This document shows positions 1 to 11,800 of a stretch of DNA of 64,000 bases, in pieces. The DNA is from Anthonomus grandis grandis (Eukaryota; Arthropoda; Insecta; Coleoptera; Curculionidae), in assembly GCF_022605725.1 (NCBI RefSeq), contig NC_065551.1:23498001-23562000 (forward strand), in the 5' to 3' direction. The translations under genes and the position numbers were made by a program. The notes below the pieces were generated by a model. The model did not search any database. It was not told where the DNA came from and saw nothing but the letters and a program-made list of their open reading frames with translations. Position 1 is the first letter of the stretch. Each line of letters starts with the position of its first letter.

Positions 1-179
1 GAGATACGCCTACTAAAGATTGAATAAAAAAATATATCTTCAGAGCAATTAAAAAAAAATTATCCCATTAAAAGGAATTACATTTTTCAATGCTCTGTTT
101 ATAACTAAGTCTAACTATTTGCTACATACTAAACTAACCCTACTAAGCTAATAAAATTTACAGAAAATCCAATTACATC

Positions 180-834
180 TTATACATTGCTGGATACCCA
201 ATGGTAATAAGTACATCCATGAGTTTCCCGTAAAAGCTCCTCATCTATTTCAGTCGATAAAGATTTGAATTGTTTATTATGGGGATTCAAATCCAATTTT
301 GTTGGCTCTAAAAATTAAAAGAAATTTAATTGACACCAGCTGTATTTTCCTAAAATTGAACTGGTTTGCTAGGATATATGAGGTCATATTTAAATTTAGA
401 TTTTATTCATTCTTATTTTCTTAATATCATAGATATAATATCTTGAATTAGATATCAGTGTGATATTACATGTTAAACCCTGAAATTTATTTATAATATT
501 CACAAACTGTACAAAACTCACCATTATGTCGTTTTCTCTTAGCCTGATTGCAGCTCAACTCGAACTGATCCCTTGTTCTTTTTCTATTTAAACAGTCAGC
601 TTCATACTGGTCGGTATCCATTTCGCTAAAAGTCTTATTTAGAATGTCTTCACAGGCCGAATCAACTCGTTCATGGTTGGTTTGTCGAGTTAAGGGCTGA
701 TATCCGTAATAGACATTAGAAGACACGCTAATTGCGAGAGGTTTTTGTTCATTTGGGGTGGCGTTAAAGGGGGTATCAACAACGCAACGCGCTAACGTAT
801 CCATTGGGGCCGCAGTTGCAATATTGTCACGCAT
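180..834 (-). CDS. Unrecognised two-exon small protein, 146 aa
   Basis: Exon 1 is 834-522 and exon 2 is 307-180 on the minus strand. The donor reads GTGAGT and the acceptor TTTTTAG, and the phase-1 junction keeps the frame open to a TAA stop, giving 441 nt and 146 residues. The protein has no signal peptide or membrane segment. It is polar, with a basic KR-rich stretch near residues 84-103 (NRKRTR, then KRKRH) that looks like a nuclear localisation signal. The C-terminus contains an acidic helix-like part followed by HGCTYYHW. I do not recognise the family, and the function is unknown. The clean splice phase and a compositionally sensible second exon make a real gene likely. A short nuclear regulatory protein is an inference only. 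Confidence 0.6.
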
Positions 835-2292
835 TTTGGGGTTTGTTTGTATTTAAAAACGCTATATATTGTAAATAACGGTTTTATTAGATTGGAATTT
901 CTTTTATTGTTTGGATTGAGGTTAGCTTTTTTTAAATGCCAACGCCAACCGTTCGCTTGTCAGTTGATGACAACTGTCAAAATCCACAAATACTTTAAGC
1001 TGCTTCCCCACTGAATGAAGTCAAATGGATATCGATTAAGCTTGACCTGGCGGGCCGCAGACCTTGTATTTACATTGTTTGAGAAGTAAAATGCTGGTGT
1101 TTTGACGGGTGACCATTCCAATATATCGTTGCACTGGACTTTACGTAAACTTCCATCAACAGCGTTGGCTTATATGTAAATGAGCAAACCAATATATGAA
1201 CAATAAACCGCTTTACATTCATTAAATATATGAATTATTTTCAAAGAATCATACTGCAAAATCCGAAAATTAGTTTTTTATTATCATACTACTATTGGCA
1301 TGTTAAAAATAAGACTTTGCAAAGATGAAATTAATATTATATGAATAAATAACCTACTTTAGGTGAAACAAGAAATGCAATTACAGAAAGGAGAAACGAA
1401 GGCTCAAACCTCCAAGGTTACTACCTTGGAGGTTTGATCCTTCGTTATCCTCCCATACCACATACTTACTCCTGGCTGTTCTTAACTCGTCTATTTTTAG
1501 ACACTGCAAATACCAGCGAAAAAGAATACTAAATACAAAACGCCTAAATACAAAAAAAAGAATCAAACAACCTATGTATATTATGTAGAAAAGCTTATTA
1601 AATAAGGTCAATCCTTCAATTAAAAAAAAAATCTTATAAAGATATTCATCATAAGACTATTAAATAATATTATAAATATTAATAATATCATTGTATACCC
1701 TGAAAGATCTTCTTCAGACTCTATATTAAGTTGCACTATTACTTTTGCTTCAAAAGCTATTTCGCCATAGTAATTTAAAAAAGATTTGAATGTAACTATA
1801 CCCTGAAAAAGTTTTTTGAAGTCTTTTATAGACTTTACAACTCTACAACTAATACTCGTTATACAAAAATAGCCAACTGATTTATTTTGCACGTCCACAC
1901 TAAACACGATCAATTAACATTAATAGCATTATTCATTTACACAGTATTTATTTATTATTTATATTGATTTTAAGAGCGTCCGACTTAAACTAACTCCTGG
2001 CGGCGCGGGCTCCTAGAAGACTTCATATTATTCATTCATATTTTTATATAATCATTTTCTACATAATAATCAGACCATGGTTCCAAAAGATGCCTTAATT
2101 TTCCACGGCAACGCAATTATTCTGGAATGACGAAGAATACCTGATATTCGCGCCGTTGTCAATATCCTTATTTATTTGCCTTCTCCCTAAGCTCATTTCG
2201 TCCCGACATCATCCCAAATGTGGTGCATGCCGGCCGATATCGGTATGATTCTCGTCTTGCAACAGGATCTCTTGTAGAAAAAACAATCCACG
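835..2292. other. Intergenic spacer with no gene seen
   Basis: The first ~250 bases probably hold the promoter of the minus-strand gene ending at 834. This stretch is less AT-rich and contains the near-palindrome cagttgatgacaactg. The remainder is AT-rich. Short open frames at 1381-1611 and 1620-1913 have no recognisable domain and low-complexity composition, so I leave them uncalled. A fold-back sequence at 1395-1446 is listed separately. The part near 1990-2290 may be the decayed 3' end or LTR of the neighbouring gypsy relic, but I cannot delimit it. Confidence 0.4.
1395..1446. repeat. 24-bp near-perfect hairpin
   Basis: Positions 1395-1418 and 1423-1446 are reverse complements apart from one mismatch, separated by the 4-base loop TACT. 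The arm begins AACGAAGG and ends CCAAGGT. It could be a MITE remnant, the recombined ends of a palindromic element, or a structured site. No gene context decides. Confidence 0.7.
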
Positions 2293-3480
2293 CTATTCTC
2301 TAGAGAACAACGTTGTGGATATAACAGCACACCAGAATTTGGAAGCCTGTAAACCGAAGATCTCCTCTAACATCATACTGCGAATCATCCTCCAGTCCAA
2401 GTTATCGAGTTCGCATGCGAGTCTCCTTAAAAGAACATAAAGCGTACCAAACGTACTCATAAATTGGCGACTGGTGTGATGGCCCTTTGGCAACCAGGTA
2501 AAAAATCAGCCTCTTCTGTCTCCCCGGCTCTTTCTTTCGTTTCTTTCCGGCTAAAATAGAATGATGAGCCATGGGACTTTGGTTAGATTTATTACAGCTC
2601 AATATCCTCGTGGTTTCCGTCTTACGGCTAACTCAAGTCACCATTGTTGTACCTCTGGCCTTTGACATTGACGTCATATATGTCCTTTATCTGATCACAG
2701 ACTCCTTAAATGGAAACGTGTACTTGACTATAAATGTCATCCATTCTTTTACGTAGCTCACTGACGCAGTCCTCCCCGGCAACATCGGTTTCTGACAGAC
2801 AACCAAACCTTATATCGGTTTGGTTACCTTTGGTTTGGTACCTTAACCAAGAAAGGCGACGTTTTCTTTCCATCACAATTCGTGTTAGAGATTTTCCTGT
2901 TTCTTTTATGAATGGCCCATTGATGAGCCAGCAGAAACACATGAAGAAAGTTATCCTTGTCTTTTTGGTAGCTAGAGGCTTCTCTAATTAAATATCGATT
3001 GATGGTTCTATTCATTCGGTCTACTATGCCATCTGACTGCGGATTTATTGCAGTAGCCCTCATTTTCTTAATTCCAAATATGTTACAGATGTTGTGAAAC
3101 AGGTTGGATGCAAAATTTCGTCCTTGGTCTGAATGTAGCTACCAAAAAGATACACAAAATCAACAGATTCATTCTTTTATTAAGGCATCGATAATAGTAG
3201 AGACTCTCTGGTTTAGTAGAGCGTATACCTCAACCTTTTTACTGAATTAGTCTATCACAACTGATTCCGTGCTTCCGCTTCAAGAAACGGAATGGCAAGA
3301 TAAATCATTTAAAGGGACTTTCCAGGCTATACTGATACATCAAAGCTTTCTGCTTTTTCTGCGGTTTATTATTTGCCGCACATAAAACGCATTTCCTGCA
3401 CAAGTCTCTTACGTCTGTATTGGTAATGATGTCTTTCTGACTCATGGTGGTGGATTTCCTTTAGCAACTTCGAAATTCGA
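2293..3480 (-). mobile_element. Decayed Ty3/gypsy-type integrase fragment
   Basis: On the minus strand, frames broken by stops and shifts give a zinc-binding-like segment (CRKCVLC near 3390), then the integrase core at 3135-2824 with LHSDQGRNF and NPQSDGIVDRMNRT. These match the central Asp region and the NPQSDG motif of metaviral integrases. A further frame at 2942-2706 carries VAGEDCVSELRKRMDDI, typical of the post-core region. No protease, reverse transcriptase or paired LTRs are visible. The element is truncated and inactive. The assignment rests on motif recognition. Confidence 0.8.
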
Positions 3481-3539
3481 CATTTATACACAACATTTTA
3501 CCCTACTTTTCTGCCGTCATGGCTATTTGTCAAGAGTCC

Positions 3540-4400
3540 ATCTTCAAAAATTAGGGAGTTCCATTAAGCCCAATATGACTTATTATACTGGAACGATACT
3601 TAGCAACTTCTTCCCAAATACAGATATTCAAAATCACTTCTTAAATGTTTTAATTTAACGGATACTACTAGTCAAAATGTCATAAATTTTTATAAGAATA
3701 ACAGATTTAATAATGAACAGGTAACCTTTCAACTTATTGACGAATTACATTTTAAAAAAACTGCCTACTTTAAAATCCAATGCAAAAGGTTTGAATGATT
3801 TTTCCATTAGGGATATTAACTTGTGCTTACCTTTATGCTTGTACTTGCTAATAAATATTATAAATAAATGCATATTACAACAGAAAATTCCTACAAGATG
3901 GAAGAAGGCAATCATTAAGCCTATTCCAAAAGTACCAGAACCAAAGGAGTTCAATTTCAATATAATTCCCATCTCTATGTCTCCTTTTAGAAAATATGTT
4001 TGACCGCTAGAGCCTTAAGACAATTTGTTGAAGAACAATCCAATGATACATTATTATTGACTTTGGCGCCAATTACCAAAGGAGTACCCCAGGGATCCTC
4101 CTCTACTTTTTTAAATTTACGCTGCATAAGATAGAAAATAGTCACATTTGAAGCGAAATGTACATAATTCCCGTGTATATATATTTCAATAGCTTGTTTT
4201 TATTTAAAAATAGCTCAATAGGCGTTTAATAATTGATTTAGATAACTTAAACATATATATGAGCAAAAAATCATAATCTTAAATTAAATTCTGCTAAATC
4301 TAAAATTTTAATTTTATCATCTAAATTAAATCTCTTGCCGGGCATTTAAAATACTCTGCATAATATTACAAATAACGTATTCATTCCAATAGTAGCGAAA
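3540..4400 (+). mobile_element. Jockey/CR1-like reverse transcriptase relic
   Basis: The frame at 3737-4003 contains a stretch with PTRWKKAIIKPIPKV, then PISMSP, the early fingers region of non-LTR reverse transcriptases. After a break, 4065-4100 reads ITKGVPQGS, the conserved GVPQGS box. The palm YADD box is not visible, and the 3' end trails into AT-rich DNA. It is 5'-truncated, frame-broken and inactive. Clade assignment is tentative. Confidence 0.75.
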
Positions 4401-5893
4401 GCAAATTATTATTGCTTCTGAAAAAAGAACACCTTGGCACTCTGACTTTTACTCAAATATAGACATTAATAATAACTGTGTTTCTAATATTAATATGTTA
4501 TACTATTGTCTGTACTTTTTTGCCTAATACCCATTACCCGATTTTGGTTTCTTGTCTTGCGTCAACTCTTTCTTTTCCGCCTGCATCGGCACTGCCACCA
4601 CAATTAATTTTTTCTGTCGCCATAGTTTCTCTATACATAGTTATATTAGTGAATAAATTATTATTTTAGTCCTTAGATATATTTATATAGTTTTTTTCTT
4701 ATTTATATTTTTTAAAATTGTACCAAAGTTGTGTCATGTATACAATCTGTTTATAGGTACATACTAACGGTTTGGTACATAATCGAGGGACCCTTCTATT
4801 TGCCATTGTAAATACCATCAAAATAAAAATGTATTTGAAATTGAATTTAAGTGTCTATTATATGTAATAAAAGTAATTGTAATACTTTTATTACTAATAA
4901 ATTATTTTTTTGAACTTTAATAAACATTCAAAAGATCCTAAAATCATCCTTAAGTGTGGTCCACCAAACACGCGCCGTGACGCAACAGATACGCCATCTA
5001 TTCGCTAGGTAGTACGTCCGCTGCTTTAAGGTGCTGACTTCTGATGTCGTTTGACGTCAAAACGTCAAAGTTGTCAGATTTAAAATTTAGATTTCGATGG
5101 TCGTTTTTCCTGTTTGTGTTTTGATTTTATTAATTTTGCTAATTCCTTATTAAAAAGTTTTGTTTCTTTATACCGAGCTTAAATTACATTTTAATTAATT
5201 TATTTCTCTATTTTAAGTGGCGAAATAAAAGTAAGTTAAAAAGAACAAATAAAAATTATTTATAAACTAAAATAGGGCAAAAGTCGGATTAAAATATTTA
5301 AAAAAATAATTTTAGTTTTAAAATAATAAACAATTCTTCTTTAAATCATTTGAGTGTTATGTCGCTATCCACACAGTCATCGAAAAACATTCACTCAATG
5401 AAAAGTTTTTAGTTATTAATATACTACTAAACAGAAAACACAAATTTGAAGCGGGACAGTCAATCTGATTTCAAATTGAAAAATTTGTTGTTCTACTTAC
5501 AAGAGGCTTCATATTTAACATTTTCACCCAAGAATCTTTAGGGGTGGATATATATTGTGTTCAAAATAAATTAATTTTGAAAATCTTTTCTGAATCTTAT
5601 AAGAACCTCCAATACATTAGAGATCAGATGAAATATAAAAAGACACTAAAATGTATAATATCTCTTAAATTCATTACAGGAAGAGCAAAAAAATCCTTGT
5701 TTGGTCAAAAATGGTTTATTATCTAGTGTAAATGCTTCTAGATTTTTCTTTATTAAATGCTGATAATGATTCCCAAATAAAATATTTATAATGGCATATT
5801 GAAGAACTATCAATAAGCCAATGATATTAGTTTTCTATAATCAGTTTCCATCGATAATATATTTGTTTTAAATTTCAAGGTAGAAAATTCTAA
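4401..5893. other. Spacer and probable Ndc80 promoter/5'UTR
   Basis: Most is AT-rich with no supported gene. The stretch 4955-5110 is richer in CpG and holds the repeated tract gtttgacgtcaaaacgtcaaag, which includes a palindromic TTTGACGTCAAA. This CRE-like site lies ~800 bases before the first coding exon of the kinetochore gene and is a reasonable place for its promoter, but no TATA or initiator decides. The open frame at 5544-5726 has no recognisable feature and is not called. Confidence 0.4.
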
Positions 5894-8800
5894 ATGAGAC
5901 GATCAAACTCTGCCTCAAGTATTCCTTTACCAATGTCCCTGCAAAATCGTCGAGAGTCAAGGGAAAGAATGAGAAGTTCAATAGCAAAGGGAAAAGACAA
6001 TCCATACCAGCTGGCCCCCAGGTGAGTTCAATCACCTTAGAAAAATTGTTCTTTTTTTCTATAAATATCCAATAAATTAAACTAAATAGTAAAGGTTTTA
6101 TTAATTCAATATTTTCTAGGAGAGAACTTAGTACTGAACACCGCACTCCAGACATTTATTCCAAGAGAGATCCAAGTCTTGAGAATAACACACCTGCATA
6201 TAAAAAAAGTTTGTTTGGAAGTGACAGGAAATTTTCAAACCCAAAAGAGAGGAAAAGAAGTGCATCTCTCTCCAGTTATGGATCCAGGGTAAAAATAATG
6301 TTTTTTAAAAACTGTAAATTACTTACAGCTTACTACTAGAAATGAAGGGTTGTTTATTGTACCCAGAATCTTTGATGTTACACAAACATAAAATATATCT
6401 AATGAATGATAATTATTTTTTGGATATACAGTAGACTCGCGATATAGTGAACTAATTAATGCACATCCAGTTCACTATATTAATTTTTTTTTATGTATGT
6501 ATTAAAGCAACATTTGTCTTTAGAAAACTAACTTTATTAATGTGAAACAGAAAAAATATTACATATGTAATTAAAATAAAATAAAAAGACGGCAATCTAA
6601 TCTATTTTTTCAAAAAATTAAGTAAGTTTTGTTTGCTTTTTAGTCCTGTTTGCACCATCATATTCCTTAAGTTTTGTAAAACGAGTATACTAGAATATTC
6701 CACTTTATTTTCATTTTCTTCGGCCCATTGAAGGATGTTCTTAATCGACTTTATTGCCCAATTTGTTGTCACTCGTTCCTTATTTACTACCATTTCTTCT
6801 TGTACTCCATCATCTTGATCGTTTCCATCACTTTCACTTTGGTCATTAGTTTCTTTTATGTCAGGTAAGTTATCTTTATTCCAATCGTCTACATCAATAG
6901 GTTGAACATAAACTTCTGGATTAAAAGTCTGCAATAAAGTAATGATTTCTGATCTCACTCTGTCAATGTCTTCATTTCTTATTCGGCTCCGTAAAACACT
7001 TAAGGGGATGTTATCTTCCTCATCGTCAACTTCGTCGGCTAATGGTGAAAGTAAATTATGCCAGCATTTTTCTATAACTTCAGGCCTTAAATTTCGCCAC
7101 GCCAAAGCCAAATTTAGAATGGCGTCCTTTAACGAAATATGTTTTAGGGTATCTACGATATCCTGGTTAGTTTATGGTTAGTAACAAATTTTTTCGATAA
7201 AATAGTTTTGTCAGATAGGATAGCATTTTGGTCCATTGGCTGGATTAGCGGAGTAACGTTAGGTGGTATATAAACAGTGAAAATGGAACCATCATCACTT
7301 CTTAGCTGTTCTGCAGGTGGATGGTTTGCTGCATTGTCCAACAAAAGCATGGCTTTAACTGGAAGGTTTTGGCTTTGTAGGAATTCCGTAACCTAAGACA
7401 AGAACAAATGCTAGAATAATGTGCAGTTTAAATTCTTAAAAGGAATAAAAAAAGGGCGTAAATTTGTAAAAATCGTAGTCCAAAAGGACTGAAACCATTT
7501 TTTCTAATTCTCGAGATACAAAGATGGTAAAATTTAAAATGTCTTCCTATGACAAAACTTACCTCAGGAATAAACATTCGGTGAAACCATTGTTTGAAAA
7601 TTGCTGCCGTCATCCAAGCAGTTTTGGAGTTTCTATAATGGACGGGACAGTTAAAATTTCGAAACGAACGTGGATTTTTTGCTTTCCCAATAATTAATGG
7701 TTTAACTTTGTGAGTACCTGCCGCGTTTGAGCATGTCTTTGTTTCTCGGTTTTCCTACCTGGGGCAGTTTTTTCTTCGCGAGCTACATATGTCTTTCCGG
7801 GCAGAAGTTCAGTTTCATCGGCATTGTAAATCTGTTCTTTTGTTAGCTGAAGCTCATTTATTTTTAGGCGTAAAGTTCTTTTAAAAGGATCAACAAGCTC
7901 GGGTTCTGACGGTAATTTTTCTCCTGAAATCGTTAGGAAGCGTATTCCAAAACGTTTTTTATACTTTTGCATCCAACCACTGCTCGCATTAAAAGAAGGA
8001 GATTCCTTGTATTGACTGTGAAGTAACTTGGCCTTCTCTTGGATCATTAAACCAGTTACCGGAAAATTTCTCTCCCTTCTTTTTAAGAACCACTTATATA
8101 AAGCTTTTTCCATTCTAGGACACTCTGATTGTCTCAAAGTTTTCGCTTTTCCAGGTCCTGTGAAAGTACTGTTGACTCGTTTCAAAATCTTTATCCTTCT
8201 GTGACGAATCGCGCATATAGTGGATTTAGCAACACCATATTGTCTAGACAAAACGGTCACTCCAACACCTTTCTTTAATTCTTCTAATATTTTGGCTTTA
8301 TTGCTTAGGGTTAAATGCTTTCTAATTTTTGCCATAATTATTCTGGCCGCGTGACGCGACCTTCTGCACCCAAATACTGAAGAAAACTAATTGCCTGGAA
8401 AGAAACAAACCGTTTTATATCTTTTTCTTGTCTTAACTTGTTTGTTTACCTAATAAAACTATTGGGTTTACTATTTCGAGAATCAATTTGTTCACTTGAC
8501 AGAAATATTTAGAATATTTCACTAGACAGTGTGTTCAGTATAATGCGAGTCTACTGTATGTAAGTGAATAAAATAATAAATATTAAAATATTAATATAAG
8601 CTAAGACTGTGGTTATACAACCCCAAGAATCCACTCAAGAATCCCTATACATTTTAATATTTAAGGGTTCAAGTATAAATAGAATGACAAAATCCCCTGG
8701 GTCAAAAAGTGTAATGCAGCAACAGATGAATGACAAGAAATGGGTTGAGGATAACTTTAAAAAGGTAATAATGATTAAAATAGTTTTCGCAACATTTTTA

Positions 8801-11800
8801 AAAATTCTTAAGTTTCTTTTTATAGATTCAAGAGTATATTAGAACCAGTGGTAATTTTGATCCGGAGCTTAGCAGACAGTTAAAACCACCAACACTAGCA
8901 ACATTCGTGCAAATAACATCAGACTTGTTGAATCAAATATTTAAGAATATTCACCTAAATGTACAGAATTATGGTGATATTATAATTCAAAATCTAAAAC
9001 TGCTTAGGTATCCTTGCCAAGTGAATTCTTCCACTTTAAAAACAAGTATGTTCTTTTTAGTTTTGTTATGATATTTTTAGCAAATGAATATTATTTTATA
9101 GTCAACACCAAACATGCTCATTCTCATTTTGTCTCAATCATTTCATGGCTGATAGACAAAGTAAACACCACAAACATCATGAGTGACTTTATTGAGAACC
9201 AGGATATAGAAGTACAAAAATCTCTTTTAATAGATCAGGAAATTGTTGAATTTATGGGAGCTTTAGTGCCAAGTGAATCGCAGGTATTACAATCATTTAG
9301 CACAGAAATTCAAATTGGTCTTGTAACTATTTTTAAAGGACAACCCAAATCAAGAGGAACTTGAGAGAAACCTTTGTGATGGAATAGCAGAGATAATAGG
9401 GGCAGATAAAGAAAAAGCCATGCAGCAGGAAGAAATCTTGAATTGTGCCAAGAGGGATGCAGATCTTGTACAGGAAAAATTACAAGAAATTCTGGCGGAA
9501 AATGCAAACATCTTAGCGGAGAATTTGAGAAAAATGGAGGTTATTAAGCAATATGAGGTAAGTGTACAAGACCAAAAATTCACATAGTTTTTTATTATTT
9601 TTTAATGATTTAGTTCTTTATTAATGGTACCCACCAATTTGCAAAAAAATTAACTTAAAACTTCAATTCTTTACTTCTTTAACTTAAAAAGTTTACTAAG
9701 TTTCTGAACTCAAAAGTTAAACCTATCTAAAACTGAACAATACAGTAGAGTCTCGATAATGTGAAATAATTAGGATGACTGTGTTCATGTTTTCGAGGAG
9801 TTCATGTTACTGGATAAAGTTAATCGCATGATAAACTAATATGTATATGTACTTTGAATATATATTTTATTGGAAAATCAAACAAAAACATGTTATACAG
9901 TTAGTAATACATAGTTGAAAATGTATATGTATATGTTTATACATGGTATGAAGAAAAAAATATTTATTATGTATGTAAGTAAGTACAATGTACATTATTT
10001 ATATTTAATCTGTTGTTTTTAGAAAAACGTTATCTAACTTTGTTTGACGGATACGTTGTTTGTTTTAAAGAATAGTTGCACATTCACGTAATTTGTGTAA
10101 AGACTGAATATCCTCGAAGTCGGCATTGTTTTGCTCCGCCCATTCTAGACCTCTGTTAAATATACGAACTGCCTCAACGTGAGTGACTTTATCCATAGCC
10201 TGAGAAACCTCTGGATCTTGATCCCGTTCGGTTTCTGAATCATTAGACACGCAGTACAATTCTCATCATGTTCAACGAAGTCATCTTTATTCCATTCTTC
10301 GATATCTCCACGTTCGAAGTCTTGCCCTGGATCAATTTCTTCTAATAAATTGAGGTTAGTCTCTACAATGCTATTCAGGCTTAGCAATTCTTGACGAAGA
10401 GTTGCCAAGGGTATTGTGTTTTCACGATCATCATTGCTTTGGCTTTCGAAAATATTTTTCCAACACTTTTTAATGGTTGCTGGTTCTAATTTATTCCATG
10501 CTCGTGATAAGTTTAAAATAGCATCCCTGAGGTTGTATTGTTTGATAATGACATTCATGTCCTTAGATTTATTAGCTACAACCATTGCCAAAAACATGGA
10601 GCGATAATGCAGTTTAGTCAACCTAATGACGTTTTGGTCCATAGGTTGAATTAAGGGTGTCACATTGGGAGGCATATACATAACTTGAATTAGTCCATCA
10701 TCAGATAAAAGTTCCTCTACTGGGGGATGACTGGGGGCATTATCCAATAAAAGAAGTGCTTTCTCTGGAAGACCATGTTTCTTAAGAAACTTTCTCACCT
10801 AAAATTAAAACAAACTTTTAATTTTGAAATGTGGCAGGAAATTTACCTCAGGAACAAAAATTTCTTTGAACCATTCCTTAAAAATTCCGGCTGTCATCCA
10901 TGCAGATTGTGAGTTTTTGTAGTGTACAGGAATGTAAGAGTTCTTAAAACTTCGTGGTTTTTTAGCTTTCCCTATTACCAAAGGAGTCAATTTATGTAGT
11001 CCAGTCGCATTTGTACATGCTAGAAACGTTATTTTTCTTTGACTGTTTTTCTTCCAGGGACAGTTTTTTCTTCACTGGATACGTAAGTCTTTTCGGGTAA
11101 AAGCTTCCAGTACAAGCCGGTTTCATCGGCGTTGTACACTTGGTTATAGTCTAAGTTTAGGTCCTTGATTTTTTCTTCAAGTTTACGTAAGAATGGTGAA
11201 ACCAGCTCGGGCTGAGAAGATAGTTTTTCACCAGTTATTGTTAGGAAGCATATGCCAAATGCTTTGTTGAACTTTTGCAACCACCCCGAGCTCGCAGAAA
11301 AAGTGGAATATTTGTCGTACAGTTTTTCGTGAAAATATTTGGCTTTCTCTTTTAAAATTAAACCACTTATTGGTGCATTCCTTTCTCGTTGTCGCAAAAA
11401 CCACTTATACAAAGCTTTTTCCATTAATGGAAATTCAGAAGGTCTAAGAGATTTTCGTTTACCTGGTCCAGAAAAAGTCAAGGCAACTGTTGAAGTAATT
11501 TGGTTTTTTTTCTTCTTAATTGCACACACTGTGGATTTGGCTATTCCATATTTTTTTGCTAAAAAGGTAACTCCGCAACCTCTACTAACATCGGACAAGA
11601 GTTGGGCTTTTTTTCCAGAGTTAAATAATTTATTTTCTTAGTAGACATCGTGCTTGTTTCGTATTGATCGGCAAACAAACACTGAATAAGACGCAAATTT
11701 CATATCTCTTCCAAACATGTACAAACAAGATATACAATTTGGCGGCGATATGCAAAAGCACTAAGTTAGTACTAAAGTTGCCGACAAAGGGAACATAGGA

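Noticed and set aside
1620..1913. A 97-codon minus-strand frame with a hydrophobic C-terminus
   Set aside because: No start context, splice partner or recognisable motif; the hydrophobic run is what AT-rich DNA gives by chance.
4478..4669. A hydrophobic plus-strand frame resembling membrane segments
   Set aside because: No homology, and it follows a decayed retroelement; AT-rich DNA readily yields such frames.
5868..6155. A 95-codon minus-strand frame
   Set aside because: It is antisense to Ndc80 exons 1-2.
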